From: Alligator mississippiensis
Taxonomy: Eukaryota; Chordata; Crocodylia; Alligatoridae
Direction: 5' to 3'
Assembly (NCBI RefSeq): GCF_030867095.1
Contig: NC_081824.1
Location: 175,840,933 to 175,904,932, forward strand
DNA length: 64,000 bases
Shown: piece after piece, positions 41,630 through 52,985 of the stretch
Layout: each line of letters starts with the position of its first letter
Position numbering within the stretch: position 1 is the stretch's first letter
Made by a program: the position numbers and the translations under genes
Notes under the pieces: model-generated
The model's input: the letters and a program-made list of their open reading frames with translations, nothing else
Told to the model about the DNA's origin: nothing
Database searches by the model: none

Positions 41630-42420
41630 TGACTTGCAGAGGACATTCCTGTTCATATATTTCCAGAATTAAAATTTGCTTTTTTTCTTTTTCCAAAACG
41701 TTCTTGATTTGTATTCTGTTTGTAATCCTTTATAACCCTCAGACACTTTTATACAATACTGTAGCTTTGTCAGTTAGTCGCCATTATGTATTGTACATGT
41801 TGTTTTTCCTTCTGGAGTATAACATTTGCACTTGTTCTTGCTGAATTCCATCTTACTGTTTTTTCTTCAATTTAACAAGATCATTTTGAATTTTGACCTA
41901 TGGACGAATGGTGACAAAGGTTGCATGCCTAGTTGTGCGCACCCATACAGAGTTGGTGCTACAGCTCTGGCTTTTCCACTTCAAAACCAGAGGCCTTTAG
42001 TAGCAGGTCCCTTATTCTTTGTCTCTCTGAGTCAGACAGTGGAGGTCAGCATCATATAGGTACTCACCCTGTGCTGGTATGTTGTACCAGTATATTCTTA
42101 GTCACTGAGTTTTGTTAAATACCGTTTTTTCCCCCTCCAAGCCCAACCTCCTAGTTGAACCATATCTTGAAATGGACTTTAGTAATGAAGCTAATTGGTA
42201 CTGATGTTGGTGTATTGGTGTTTTCCATTCCTAGCTATGCCCTACCCATTTCTAATTCTTCCCCACTATCTTTCTGCTAATGACTGTGTGACAGCTCACT
42301 TGACCTTTGCCAAATACACATGACTTTTCCACTGAGTTGCTTGGCTTTGTTCTGGTACCATATCTTTAGCAGGGTAACTGGGTGACTGCTGTGTGCCAAA
42401 TACTGGGAGCCAAACGCTGT
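41630..42420. other. Spacer between inverted CR1 fragments
   Basis: AT-rich, with no feature recognised. Confidence 0.45.
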
Positions 42421-42424
42421 TGTT

Positions 42425-42655
42425 TTTCTGCTGCTTGCCCTGGGCACAGAGCGAGTGGCAGCGGTAGCTGCAGCGGGCAAACCCGGCTGCAGTGTCCCGG
42501 GTGCTGGGGAGGCCCTGGCTAGAGTACTGCATCCAGGTTTGGTCACTGCACTTTGAAAAGATGTAGATTAACTGGGGACAAACCAAAGGTGAGGAACAAG
42601 AGTGGTAGGGGGTTTAGAAAATATGACAAATGGGGAATCTACCTAAGAAAAATAG
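42425..42655 (+). mobile_element. CR1 LINE fragment joined to a piece of the 40-kb foldback
   Basis: 42500-42655 (GAGTACTGCATCCAGGTTTG, GCACTTTGAAAAGATGTAGA) is sense CR1. Directly before it, 42425-42495 (CTGCTGCTTGCCCTGGGCAC) matches part of the foldback element at about 40825-40890, so the junction is chimeric. Confidence 0.65.
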
Positions 42656-43231
42656 GCAGTCTTCAGACTTATGACACAATTGGTTCCCAAAAACCACATC
42701 TTAAGTCGAAACGTTGTAACTCAGAACCAATTTTCCCATAAGAAACACTGTTATAAATGGGGGATTGATTCCTGAACCAAGGCCTAATACCCTATTTTCA
42801 CCAAAAATACCCCAGAATTTTGTACTTGATCAATTATAGATGAGTAATATAGCTACATTAATGTAATTATATTGTAAATAGCAATCCTATTGATTTGGAA
42901 GGACTTCTTTGAGATGACTTTGCTGGACTTTTTAAGGGCTCTTGGTTGGACTTTTTGAAGGGTTCTTGGCTGGAGTCTTCTCAGGAGTCTTGGCTGTAGG
43001 TTTTTCTGAAGTCTTGTCTGCTTTCATAAAGCAAGTGTCCAAGGAAGTTTGGACAGATGTTCTCCAGGGAGATAAGCGACGCAGTGAACTTGTTCGCTGG
43101 CGTGGCGTTGCATCAGATCAAGCATTGTAAAGTCAAAACTGACATCAGAAAGTTGAAACAGGTTGTCAATTTAGAAACGTTGTAAGTGTGAAACATTCTA
43201 GCTCAAAATGTTGTAAATCGAGGACTGCCTG
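42654..43231. mobile_element. TIR element, superfamily unassigned
   Basis: The left end AGGCAGTCTTCAGACTTATG and the reversed right end AGGCAGTCCTCGATTTACAA are inverted. Both arms carry AACGTTGTAA/TTGTAAAT-type tracts. A TA target duplication is possible but unclear. Tandem CTTGGCTGG/CTTTTTGAAGG phrases lie inside at about 42920-43020. Confidence 0.6.
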
Positions 43232-43645
43232 TACTACAAAACAGATGCACAATCTGTACAGTGAAAGAGGGGTTCAGTCTTCATGGATTACTTAGTTGAA
43301 GCTGCATCTTCTGAAGCCACTATCAAAGCAAATGCATTGGATATTGCTGTATTTGATAGGACTCCTGTGTAACAAAAACTTTGTTCCACAACTGAATGGA
43401 GCAGGAGCATAGTTCATATCACACATCCACTGAATGGGTGGGAGCTGGCAGTAGCTTCCAGCATGTTTGCCAAGGCTGGATTTGAACTGATAGAATAGCA
43501 ATGAAGTATGCAGGAAGACTCTGAATCATTTAGTCCTTACAAACAGGGGGATGGTCATTGGGCTTCAGATCTGGAAGGAGACTATTAGATTAGGATTAGA
43601 TAAACTGGCTGGAGCTAGCCAATATGAATTCCCACAGACTTTTAG
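43232..43645. other. Intergenic, nothing recognised
   Basis: No gene or bounded repeat identified. Confidence 0.4.
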
Positions 43646-43800
43646 GGTTGGAGTGTTGTTATAGCTGTGCTGGGCCAAGGAATGTACCGGAGGCAAAGAT
43701 TTTTTTTGTGATACCTTTTATTGGGCCAACTGTTTAGTTGGCAGAGCTGCTGGACAAGCTGTCTGGGCATCAAGTGCCCTTCCTCAGGCCAGAGATATTT
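43646..43800 (-). mobile_element. Penelope-like element fragment
   Basis: GTTATAGCTGTGCTGGGCCA, GATACCTTTTATTGGGCCAA and AGTGCCCTTCCTCAGG follow the same order as the fragment at 3799-3915. On the minus strand CTGAGGA (43781-43787) precedes a short GGGCA/TGCCC stem, again hammerhead-like. Confidence 0.6.
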
Positions 43801-44014
43801 TACAAAGACAAACCAATTGATTTGATTCACCAGGTTCTTGTCCCTCAAGATGACATCTTAGGCCTGGTGACGTCTTAGGTCTGGTCTCCACTAGATGTGC
43901 TTCAGCAATTCCTCCTCAACCCCCATTGCAGGGGATGCTCTGGCTCCCGGGCAAAGAGTTCTGCTGGTCTACCTCATCCTGGTTCCTTCCACACGATGAA
44001 GACCACAAAAAGAC

Positions 44015-44592
44015 CAGGGGCAGATCCAGAGGGGATGCAATGGTGTGGCTGCACCCCACTTTTGGATTGGATCCCAGGAAGCCTCTGGAGATTTTTAGTC
44101 TCCAAAGCATGTAGAACCCCGCTCCTTCCTCTTCCCTTCTGTTCCCCACCTCCTCCTCTTGCTGCTGCTTTGCCCTGGTCTGGGGTGGGATAAAGCTTCA
44201 CAGTGGTTCCTAGGGTGGACTCAGCTGGGAACAGTGCAACCAGGAGAGGTAATGGGCAGGGGGTTCCTTTTTCCCAAGCCTGGATCCTGGGAACCACCCT
44301 TCCCTGCCCATCTCACTGCTACAGCTGTTACCATTCCCGGCCCACACATACCCCATCTGGAGTGGGCAGGAGCGGCTTTGAATCTTCCAGTGGCCTGGCG
44401 GGGACAGCGAGGAAGGAGTAGCAGCAGGAGGGGAGGGGAGGGGATGGGATGTGCCTCTGAGCATGGATGGCAAGATGGGAATTTGTACATGCTTTGGAGA
44501 CTTTAAAATAGTCCCTAGAGGCTGCTGTGGCAGAGTGTGTCCCTACCAGTTGCAGGGAGGAATTTGTGAGTAGGGGTGCAGATCCACCTCTG
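44015..44592. mobile_element. hAT-like element (GGCGGATCC family)
   Basis: The left end CAGGGGCAGATCCAGAGG pairs with the right end, reversed CAGAGGTGGATCTGC. Flanking 8-mers agree at only 5 of 8 positions. Internal tract GACTTTAAAATAGTCCCTAG is shared with the copies at 29467 and 48383. The long frames on both strands are artefacts of the GC-rich inside. Confidence 0.65.
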
Positions 44593-45969
44593 AAGAGGGC
44601 CATTTTGCCAGCTTAACCATGTCCACCCTAAAGCTTTTGCCAGTATAAAAATGTTGTAAAGCATCATGCCCCTCACAGACATTCCTATACTAGCAAAAAT
44701 TTCTAGGGTACAATTGGCCTTGACTTCACCTCCTGATGATGGTTTTGGCTACTACCAATGCTTCACCTGCTTCCACCTGATGGACTGCCCTGTGGGGAGG
44801 GCAGAAAATGTTTTGAGAAGTGAGCAGGATGCAGCAATGACCTGGTGCCCTCTAGTGGCAGCCCTGAAAGTTATGGCGAACATGGCAGTTGCAATAACAA
44901 ATGAAGATTATGCTAGCAATCCCATAAGCATTACTAAGGGTGAAGTCATTTTGGGTAGAGTGGAGCTAAATGGTAAATGTTACTGCTGGCTCTGTGTTTA
45001 AAGGAGGTACAAACAGATCAAACCTGGTAGCTCTGCATCCTACCTGCCCCCACGATCTTCATGATTTAGTACTTTCAGTCCTGTGACCTGGGTAACTTTA
45101 TCCCACCTCTGCTGATCTCCACCCTTAGTGAGTTTAGGACCTCAGATGGCTGATTGTCCACACTTATTTCTCCTTAATCCTGATGATTTATCTGGTCTAA
45201 GTATGAAAAGACAACTTCTGTGTCCAATTCCACATGCTCAGTAGTAGGCAGACATGTCCAAGTTCTTTCCTTCTTTTCCCCCACCCTCCCACGGGGAGCA
45301 CAGAGTCTGATTCCAAAAAGAAACTGTTAATACATTTGCTCTCTAAGCATGCAGTCTACTATCTCTAGGGCTTGCTAAAATGAAAGTCCTATTGACGGCT
45401 CCACCCATTAGGTCAGAGAAACTGATGAACAGGAAGATGCTGGGCACATGGACAGGCCAGGGTTTGGCTTTGTTAGCTAGCACAGCCAAAGAGAGCTGCT
45501 TAGGGCATTGCAGAGTATGAGTGCTACTTGGGAACAGTGAATTTCCAAGTTTGGCAGTTCATAAAGGAGGTGAGATGGCCCTGCTCCTATGCATCTCCCA
45601 CAGAGATGTAGGAACAGAAGCCCATATCCTGCACTCAGAAATGGCCAAACACCACGTCAGCATTGAGGACATCCAAAACAAAAGGTCTACAGTTTGTTTG
45701 GCACAAGTCTCAGGAGCAACCTACTGGTCAACAACACTTGTCAGGAAGTATTTTCTCAACCTATGTGCCATCTGCTACATGGCATTTGGTGGCCATTTTT
45801 TCTCGAAAGCAGAATGTGTAGCAGTGAGTTAAAAGGAATATGAAGTGGGTGGGGCTGGCCCATTTAAACCAGAACTACAATCTTGAAAAACACTGGTCTC
45901 CAAAAGACGATGAAAAGCGACAGTGAAAGGGACCAGGTGAGGAGGGGAATTCTGTAGTGTCGATAGGTC
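44593..45969. other. Intergenic, nothing firmly recognised
   Basis: Open frames at 44666-45001 (111 codons) and 45521-45832 (103 codons) were examined. Neither shows a recognisable domain, conserved motif or splice context, and I do not call them genes. Confidence 0.45.
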
Positions 45970-45977
45970 TTCCAGCC

Positions 45978-46904
45978 TAGGGTTACCAGATGTCTGGGTT
46001 TTCCCAGACATGTCCTCTTTTTGTCTCCTTCAATCTCTGTCCAGGTGGGTGTTTTTTTTGGAAATCTGAACCAATGTCTAGGATTTCCCTTTGCTCCACT
46101 GGTGGGAGCAGGAGGAGGGCAATTGGAGGCAGGGGCATCATGTGCATCTACATGCGCGCACACATGTGGCTGGGACCAGCCTCAGCAGTTGGATGCAGGT
46201 AAGTGTATGGGGAGCAGGATTGGAGGGCCAGGGCTTGGGGACTGTCGTGTGTGTGTGTGTGAGGAGGTGGGTGTATGAAGCTGGCAGGTGCCTGGCAGTG
46301 CTGGAGGGTGGTGGCCAGGCCCTGGGGTTGGAGCAGGGCAGGGGAGCAGGGTGGAGAGGTGCCTGCCCTTCCAGTGGAGGAAGGGGTGGCCGGGGGGGGG
46401 GGGGGGGGGAATCTCATGGCAGCGGGAAACTCCATGGCCAGGCAGCAGCACAGGGGCTGGTGTCCACGCTTGCAGGAGCGGAGCAGTCAGGAGATGCTGC
46501 CTGGGGGAGGGAAGGCACCTGGCACAGTGTGGGAGTCCCAGCCCAGGGCGTGAGGGGAGGGTGCCACAGGCCTCCCCCCCTTTTCCTTCCTGTCCGTGCT
46601 GGGGCTGAACTTGCTCTGCCACCGTCCGCACAAATTGGAGTCACTGAACTCTGACCCGGTCGGGAAAGGGACAGCTGGGCCCTCTCCAGCAGGGCTGGTA
46701 GAAGCAGGGGGCTTGTGGGTCAGGGCTTTGGGGCACTGGCAGTGCCAAGGGGCTCCAGGACAGGAGTGAGGGGCACCAGCAGGAATGGGGGGGCTGCAGG
46801 GCAGGAGTGAGGGGCACTGGCAGGGCCAGGGGGCTGTGGGTAGGGAGTGAGATGTCTCCACAACAGGTATCCTCTTTTTTGGAACTGGAAATATGGTAAC
46901 CCTA
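45978..46904. mobile_element. hAT-like element with perfect 8-bp target duplication
   Basis: Terminal repeats TAGGGTTACCA...TGGTAACCCTA are flanked by TTCCAGCC on both sides (45970-45977 and 46905-46912). 927 bp with no transposase. Inside are a GT tract (about 46247), an 18-G run (46392-46409) and tandem GGGGCACTGGCAG-type units (about 46715-46850). A decayed relative ends at about 52713. Confidence 0.8.
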
Positions 46905-47039
46905 TTCCAGCCTGCCTGGGAAAATACAGCATCCTGACAGGCTGACCCCATGAAGTTATAAGGTAACTGTTCCCTTGGGTGGGGAGGGTTTTGGTTTGGT
47001 GAACACAGAAGTGCCCAGGCCTTGCAGCCCTAATGGTAT

Positions 47040-47465
47040 TATTACAAAAGGGCCCAGTGCTCCAGATAGGAACAGAGTGCTATTGTGGTAGGTGCTATGT
47101 ACACATGGAGAATGAAACAGCCCTTTTCCCTGAAGAGCTTACAATAGTGGTTCTCAATCAGGGCACCACCAGATCCTTTGAAGAATGTAGGTAGGTGTGA
47201 GAAGATAAGCAGACAAGCATGGGCTCAGACTTGTTCCTTCCAGGTTGATCTCCTACTGCCCAACCCTTTTGCAAAGAGCTACGTCCTGTAACATACAAAT
47301 TAGTTGTTGAAATTGGGTACTACTCAGGTCAAAAAAGTTATGGAGGGGTACCTTAAGTCCAAAAAGGTTGAAAACCACTGGCTTACAGTCTAAGTAGACA
47401 AGGTAGACAAAGGGTTGGAGAAAAAGTATTTTCCCAATTTTACAGAGGGGAAACTGGAGCCCATA
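47040..47465 (+). mobile_element. L3-like LINE fragment split by a hAT element
   Basis: CTGAAGAGCTTACA before 47145 continues as GCTTACAGTCTAAGTAGACA after 47380 and then TTTTACAGAGGGGAAACTGG, as in L3 3' ends. Splicing out the hAT element restores the L3 order. Confidence 0.7.
47145..47380. mobile_element. hAT/Charlie-like MITE with 8-bp target duplication
   Basis: 236 bp, ends TAGTGGTTCTCAA and TTGAAAACCACTG. The flanks GCTTACAA (47137-47144) and GCTTACAG (47381-47388) differ at one base. Same terminal type as the element at 3285. Confidence 0.85.
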
Positions 47466-47711
47466 GGCTGGGTACAGACATTAAACTTGTACTAGTATAA
47501 GTGGTTAGAAACTGGTCTATACCTGTAACAGAACAGAAGTTCAGCACATGCAGACTGGTTTAAAAATGGCAGAACCCAGTATAAGATTTGACCCCCCACC
47601 AAAGGGCGAATGTGTGGTCTGTTTGTTACCAATTTAAACTACGCCACTTACAGAAAACCGCGTAACTTAGGTCAATTCAACCTCTGGCTTTTTTAATGTC
47701 TGTACCTAGCC
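47466..47711. mobile_element. Harbinger-like MITE, GGCTAGG family (copy 3)
   Basis: GGCTGGGTACAGACATTAAA and, inverted, GGCTAGGTACAGACATTAAA. ATA flanks both ends (47463-47465, 47712-47714). It is the short form of the family. Confidence 0.8.
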
Positions 47712-47734
47712 ATAGAGGCTAAGGCCCACTTCCA

Positions 47735-48065
47735 CAAAGGTATTTAGGCACCTAACTATTACTTAGGTACTTAACTCCCATGGAGATTTGTAATGAAAGA
47801 AGTTATAATTTAAAGAAGCTCTTTAACAGAAAACTAAGGAAACTGGGAATTGGGAGCTGGTCCCTCAGTTAGGTTAGTCAGTTCAGAAACAGGCAAAGGA
47901 TCTGTAGAAAGTTGCCTACTGCTCTTCAATTAAAGTTTGTTGTTTAGTTCTCATTCATGCGTGTCTGTGTTTCCTGAACCCTACTTAGGTACCTAACTCC
48001 CATGCAAATTGATGTGTTAGAAACCTAACATTACTAGGCCTGTAAAACCTTTGTGGATCGGGGCC
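47735..48065. repeat. Palindromic repeat opened by an insertion-like segment
   Basis: CCACAAAGGTATTTAGGCAC near the left and CCTTTGTGGATCGGGGCC reversed near the right are foldback ends. TACTTAGGTAC(T/C)TAACTCCCATG occurs directly repeated at about 47760 and 47982. The about 200 bp between, beginning TGTAATGAAAG and with an ATTAAA near its end, could be a solo LTR remnant, but its boundaries are not proven. Confidence 0.4.
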
Positions 48066-48382
48066 GAAGTAACTTGCCCGGTGTGAGACGCAGGCAGTAT
48101 GCAGTATGTGCTGAAGAACTCAGCTCTCTTGTGCCTTACACCAGTGCTATGGCTATAGATGATCAGAGGCAGAAAGACTGTCTCCCTGTGCTAGTCCATG
48201 GGTCTTTTCTGTCAGCTGATATGAACTTCTCAGGGTCATTTTATTACCAGATGAGTTCTCCAAGGCTGTATAGCATCTGTAGAGAGGCCTGGCTGGAGTG
48301 GGGCATGAGTGGCCTGGGGCTTCCCTGCCCCCAGGTTAGCTGGGAACAGCAGCAGCAGCAGGTGGGTCCCCTTTCATACGCC
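48066..48382. other. Intergenic, nothing recognised
   Basis: No gene or bounded repeat identified. Confidence 0.4.
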
Positions 48383-48588
48383 CAGGGGCAAATCTTGGTG
48401 GAGCAGGGGAGGAGGGAATGGAAGGGGAGAGGAGGTGCCTGTAAATGCAGGAGGCGGTAGAGGATGGGGAGTCAGACCTGCTTTAGGGACTTGAAGTCTC
48501 TGGTAGCTGCTGCCATGGCATGATCTGTCCATGGTGGGGCACCAGTCACATCCTCTGCATCCCACTTGAAAAACTAGATCTGCCCGTG
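48383..48588. mobile_element. hAT-like element (GGCGGATCC family), short copy
   Basis: Starts CAGGGGCAAATCTTGGTGG and ends, reversed, CACGGGCAGATCTAG. Shares GGGACTTGAAGTCTCTGGTA and GGCACCAGTCACATCC with the copies at 29467 and 44015. No clear target duplication. Confidence 0.6.
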
Positions 48589-50099
48589 CATTCCCATCTG
48601 TCCTCTCAGAGGAATCCCAGCTGAGTTGAGCCCCTTTTGCTTACATGCACGGAGGGAATTCTTCACGCCCAAGATGTGTTGTAGCTGCATGATCCTGATG
48701 GGTGTCTCTGCTCCATCAGAACAGATGCTCTCTGTGCACAATGGAGCAAGGGAGCCCACAGGGCAGGCATGTCTGAGGGCACAAAGTGTGGCCTGTGGCA
48801 GTAGTTGTCCTCTGACTGCTGCAGACTCCAGCCTTCCTCTGCACTAAGGATTATGAACCATCCCCCAAAAGACAAGAGAGAAGTTTGAGCAATTCATGTT
48901 CTCATCCTGACTGCAACCTCTGTGAGCGTCTCATTTCTCAGTGAGAGCACACTGGGGGCATGGGAGCCGTCTTTGCGCACAGAGGGTATTTCCAGAGCTG
49001 GGGGAAGAGAGACCCAGGGTATCCCACGTTCTGCGTGAGAGTAAGTCACACCCTTCTGGCTGCCTCCCCAGTCTGCCAGTAGGTTATTCACCTGGGACTA
49101 GAAAAAGAGGCAGCTCGAGCAGGGGACTGGGACCAGCTCCAGCTTTGACAGCAGCACAAATAGTTCTCTACTGAAAAGATAGTGATTGAGGTTGCAGCTC
49201 TGGAGTGGCTCTAAACCAGCAGAAGGTCTCAGGAGGGCAAAGACAGGCAGATATGCCTCCAGTACGCCATGGGGGAAGCTTGCTCTGAGGCAGCACCTGT
49301 TGTATCCTGGTGTGATCCCCCAGAACCAGCCTCAGATCTGAAGTCAGTACCAAAAGGATGTAAGGTACCAACCAAGCAATGGGGCTTTTATCTGCCTCTC
49401 CTGCCAGCTCAGTAGGAGTAGGGGAGAAATGCTTGGAGTCACACATTCAAACTGGCCCTGAGAACTGTGTGCACCTCTGCCAAACTATGGAGATCTTGGG
49501 AGGATGCGAGTGTGTCTCATCTCCACAACACTTTCATAACCTTAGGGATGGCTTTTGTGTCACAGCTGCGAGTCGCTGTAGCAGTATTACCTACAACAAA
49601 GGTTCAAGGGCAGGAGTCAAGCTTCTGAGATATAAAAAAAAAAAATGTTTCAAACATATATTCTGTTTAAAGCTGTTCCAAGCTTCTCTGGATGCAGCCA
49701 CAAATGTGCAACACTTTTTAAAAAATGAGGATAACTAAGATTTGTAGATGATCAGCTGATTCCCAGAGTGAGGCTTCTAAGACCACCACCCAGTACTGCA
49801 AAACTTGTGACAACATTAGAAGAGTTTGCAATATTCTGTATTATTCTGCTCTACTCCAGCTGAAATGACCAGGGAGACTCTTCGCTTTGCGTGTCCCACA
49901 GAATATTCCATGTGCTTCCAGCAGATGGCAGCAGTGTCCTTCCAATTGGGAAATAACTGGCCAGACACCTTTTCTTGGCTTGAGTTATGCATTATGATGA
50001 ATAACCTCACTCCATCCTTTATATAGCTACCATACTTTCTTCTACCTTTGCATGGCACCCCTAAGTTCTGGGTTATGTTGCTTTAGGAGGCCTCTACTG
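48589..50099. other. Intergenic, nothing recognised
   Basis: No domain-bearing frame, RNA gene or bounded repeat. Confidence 0.45.
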
Positions 50100-50265
50100 G
50101 TACAGAGAAGGCTGTGGCTTTGTAGCTTATAGACTAACTAAAGTGTGTGTGTGTGTGTGTGTGTGTGCGCACACGCACATGCGTGCATGTGTGCCTGCCT
50201 TCATATCACAAGCTTTTGGGGGCTATAGCTCACTTTGTTAGTTGCTATGAAAGGGCATGCAAGGA
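50100..50265 (-). mobile_element. Repeat fragment with (GT)n expansion
   Basis: GCTTTGTAGCTTATAGACTAACTAAAG, a (GT)n run (50143-50170), then ACAAGCTTTTGGGGGCTATA. The order resembles the Penelope-like fragments with a microsatellite inserted. Family call is tentative. Confidence 0.4.
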
Positions 50266-50560
50266 ACAGTGTATAAGGAAAGAGATTTGAATACAAAAGG
50301 CAGAGGTGGTAGGATGGGGAGGGGAGAGGAAGGGAGGCAGTCCTGGGAGAAACAAGCAAGCAAGCAAGCAGAGAACCACAGGGACAAAGGAGTCACAAAA
50401 GTTAATTCAGGTAACGGGTTAAGAATCAGGAGTCCCTGCTTAAACCATCCTTGACACAATCCAGTCTGTGGATGATTTCTTGTTCCACAAGTTCCTGTTC
50501 AAATTGTTTTCTAAAGTTTTACTAAGAACATCCACCCTGAGGTTAGCAACGGAGTGTCCA

Positions 50561-51919
50561 GATCCACTTGTACACATGACAAAATTGCCCTTTTTAGTGG
50601 TTTAATTGCTGTTTTTCAGCGGTTTAATCACATCACACTGTATACGTGTGGTGGTGTATTGCAATTTAAATTACTTTGTTACATAGCGATCTAAAACACA
50701 TCCTGGTGTATTTTAGTTTGCTATGTAACAAATTGCAGTGATACATCCATCCCTGGGGTCCCCCGCAGCTCAGGGGCCACTCAGTCTGCTGGCAGCTCGC
50801 TCCCTGGCTGCAGGCAGGCTCCATGGGGGGAAAAAAAAAGTGGCAAGAGACTTGGTGGGCTTCTAGCACCCTTGGTGCGCTGTCCCCGTTGCCTTCCTGC
50901 TGCCTGGGAGTGCCCAGGAACAGGTTGGCTTGCCTGTGGGGCAGCACGGGAAGGTGTCAGGAGGGTGGCTGGGTGTGCTGGTGGCCGGAGAAGGCAGCAG
51001 AGATGGTGCACGGGGTGCTGGAAGCCCAGGTGTGCTCACAGGAGCTCGGGCTTGATGGGCTTCCAGCACCCTGCGAACTGTCCCCGCCACCTTCTCTGGC
51101 TGCCATCACACCCAGCCACCCTCCTGCCACCTTCCTGTGCTGCCCCAGGGGCAAGCCATCCCATTCCCAGGAAGTCCCAGGCAGTGGGAAGGCAGTGGGG
51201 ACAGTGCACAGGGTTCTGGAAGCCCAAGCAGGAAAAAAAAAGAGCCAAGGGGTCCACTTTTTTTACCCCCCAATGGAGCCTGCCAGCCTCTCTCACAGCC
51301 AGAGGGTAAGCTGCCACCAGCATCTGAGCTGCAGAGGGACCAGTCCTTCCCTCCATGGTGGTGGCACGCCCCGGGGCCACCTGGGTGGGCTACTAGTGGG
51401 CCGGGTGCTGCCCCAGCTCAAAGCCGGCACCCAGGGGCACCACCAATGTGGAGGGAAGGACCAGGGCCCACCTCAGCTCAGGGGCTGCTTGTCCCATGGG
51501 CAGCTTGCCCCCCAGCTGCGGGCAGGCTCCACCAAGGGAAAAAAAAGCAGCAAGGGGCCCAATCCTTTTGTTTTCTTTCTAGAATCTGCCCATGGCCAGG
51601 AGTGATGCCAGCGGCATCTGAACTGCAGGAGACCCCGGTCCTTCCCTCCACAGTGGTGGCACCCCCTGGGGCCATCCAGGTGGGTTGCTAGCGAGCCAGG
51701 TGCTGGCTCTGAGCAGCTTGGGGCACACTGGCAGCTTGCCCCCTGGCCATGGGCAGGCTCTGCTGTTAAAAAAAAACAAAAAAAAAAACGGACTGGGCTT
51801 CTCTCTGTAACAGTGACAGATTCCCTAAATTGAAACAGTGCGTTGTTAATCGTCACAATTAAAAACCCACCATTTCAACTGAGGGAGAACTAAACCTACA
51901 TGATGTGTACAAGTGGCCC
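50561..51919. mobile_element. Foldback DNA element, 1.36 kb
   Basis: Inverted ends share CCACTTGTACACAT. Inside, a GC-rich block at about 50750-50960 is inverted relative to about 51110-51330, and further related copies follow at about 51470-51550 and 51720-51780 (CAGCTTGCCCCC, GGGCAGGCTC, oligo-A). No transposase. Overlapping long frames on both strands are caused by the repeats. Confidence 0.6.
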
Positions 51920-52589
51920 AGGAGGTTAAAGTGCTCTGCCACAGATGTGTGTGTCTTTCTGCAGCTGATCTCAGATATTCATTCTTTCAGGTAGGGATCA
52001 GCAAGTCTGTCCAATGTAGAAAGCAGCAGCCCACTGTAAGCAGGTGATGGTGTAGCTGGCATTGGTAGAGTTGCAAGTGAATGAAAACAACTTCACCTCT
52101 AACGAGTGCATAGAGCAAATACCTTTCCTTGTACAAAGTGTCAAGCTGTTTTAGTATGACACAAACAAGGAGCACTTTGAAAAATAAAATAAGCTGTTTT
52201 AATCAACACTAAGTAGCAGCTATTCTTTATGACTGTACAAGGAAAGTGAATATATCAGGGCAGTCCACCCAGCAGCCTGCAGATCACATGGGTTAATTTG
52301 TTCCCTCCTCCCCCCCAGGCTCCTGCCCCACCACTCCCCACATTGCTCCAGAGGCTGCTGCCTCAGATGATCACTGATCCATCCAAAATACAGGATGGAG
52401 GGGGAAGGAGGGGACCACCATTCCCCCTGGCTAATCAGTGATGAGGGATGGGGCCACTGCCTCCTCAGCCAACCAGCAGCAAGGGGTGGGACCACCACAA
52501 AAAGGCCACATCCCTCCCTCCCTGGCTGTGCAACACTCTGCCTCTAGGCACAGCCAACAGAATCGCAAGGGCAAATGATTGGCATGTAC
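51920..52589. other. Intergenic, nothing recognised
   Basis: No gene or bounded repeat identified. Confidence 0.4.
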
Positions 52590-52713
52590 TTCAACCAATG
52601 AACTGGAAAACAGGACATGTTGCAGTCTGTTCCTCATTTAGAACTGGACAGGGGACAAAGGGTTTAAAAACAGGACAGTCCAGTATAAAACAGGACCAAT
52701 GGCCACCCTACTG
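52590..52713. mobile_element. Decayed end of the TAGGGTTACC hAT family
   Basis: AAACAGGACAGTCCAGTATA and TGGCCACCCTA resemble the right end of the element at 45978-46904. Its left end is not visible. Confidence 0.4.
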
Positions 52714-52795
52714 CTGCCATGGGGGGTCTGTGTTCTCCCTGCTTCCTGCCCCAGCTTCTGCTTCCTGAGCCTGGGACCTCTGCGCAGCACAGTAC

Positions 52796-52985
52796 AATCA
52801 TAGAAAATTAGGATTGGAAGGGACCAGCTGCATCCAATCTCTATCCTTGGAGGTTTTTAAGACCTGGGTAGACAAAGCCTTGGCTGGGATGATCTAATTG
52901 GGGATGGTCCTGCTTTGAGCTGGAGGTTGGACAAAATGGTCTCCTGAGGTCCTTTCCACCCTCATTTTCCATTATTCTATTTTAG
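52796..52985 (+). mobile_element. CR1 3' end in inverted arrangement
   Basis: An antisense tip (ATAGAAAATTAGGATTGGAA, to about 52840) abuts a sense 3' end (TGGAGGTTTTTAAGACCTGG ... GGTCTCCTGAGGTCC ... ATTCTAT). Two CR1 insertions or one rearranged copy. Confidence 0.7.

Noticed and set aside
44666..45001. 111-codon frame considered as a host gene
   Set aside because: No recognisable family, no splice context and no ATG-based start of good quality; left uncalled.
47782..47980. Solo LTR of an endogenous retrovirus
   Set aside because: TG start and ATTAAA are suggestive, but no clean CA end or short target duplication is visible, so it is only noted in the repeat entry.
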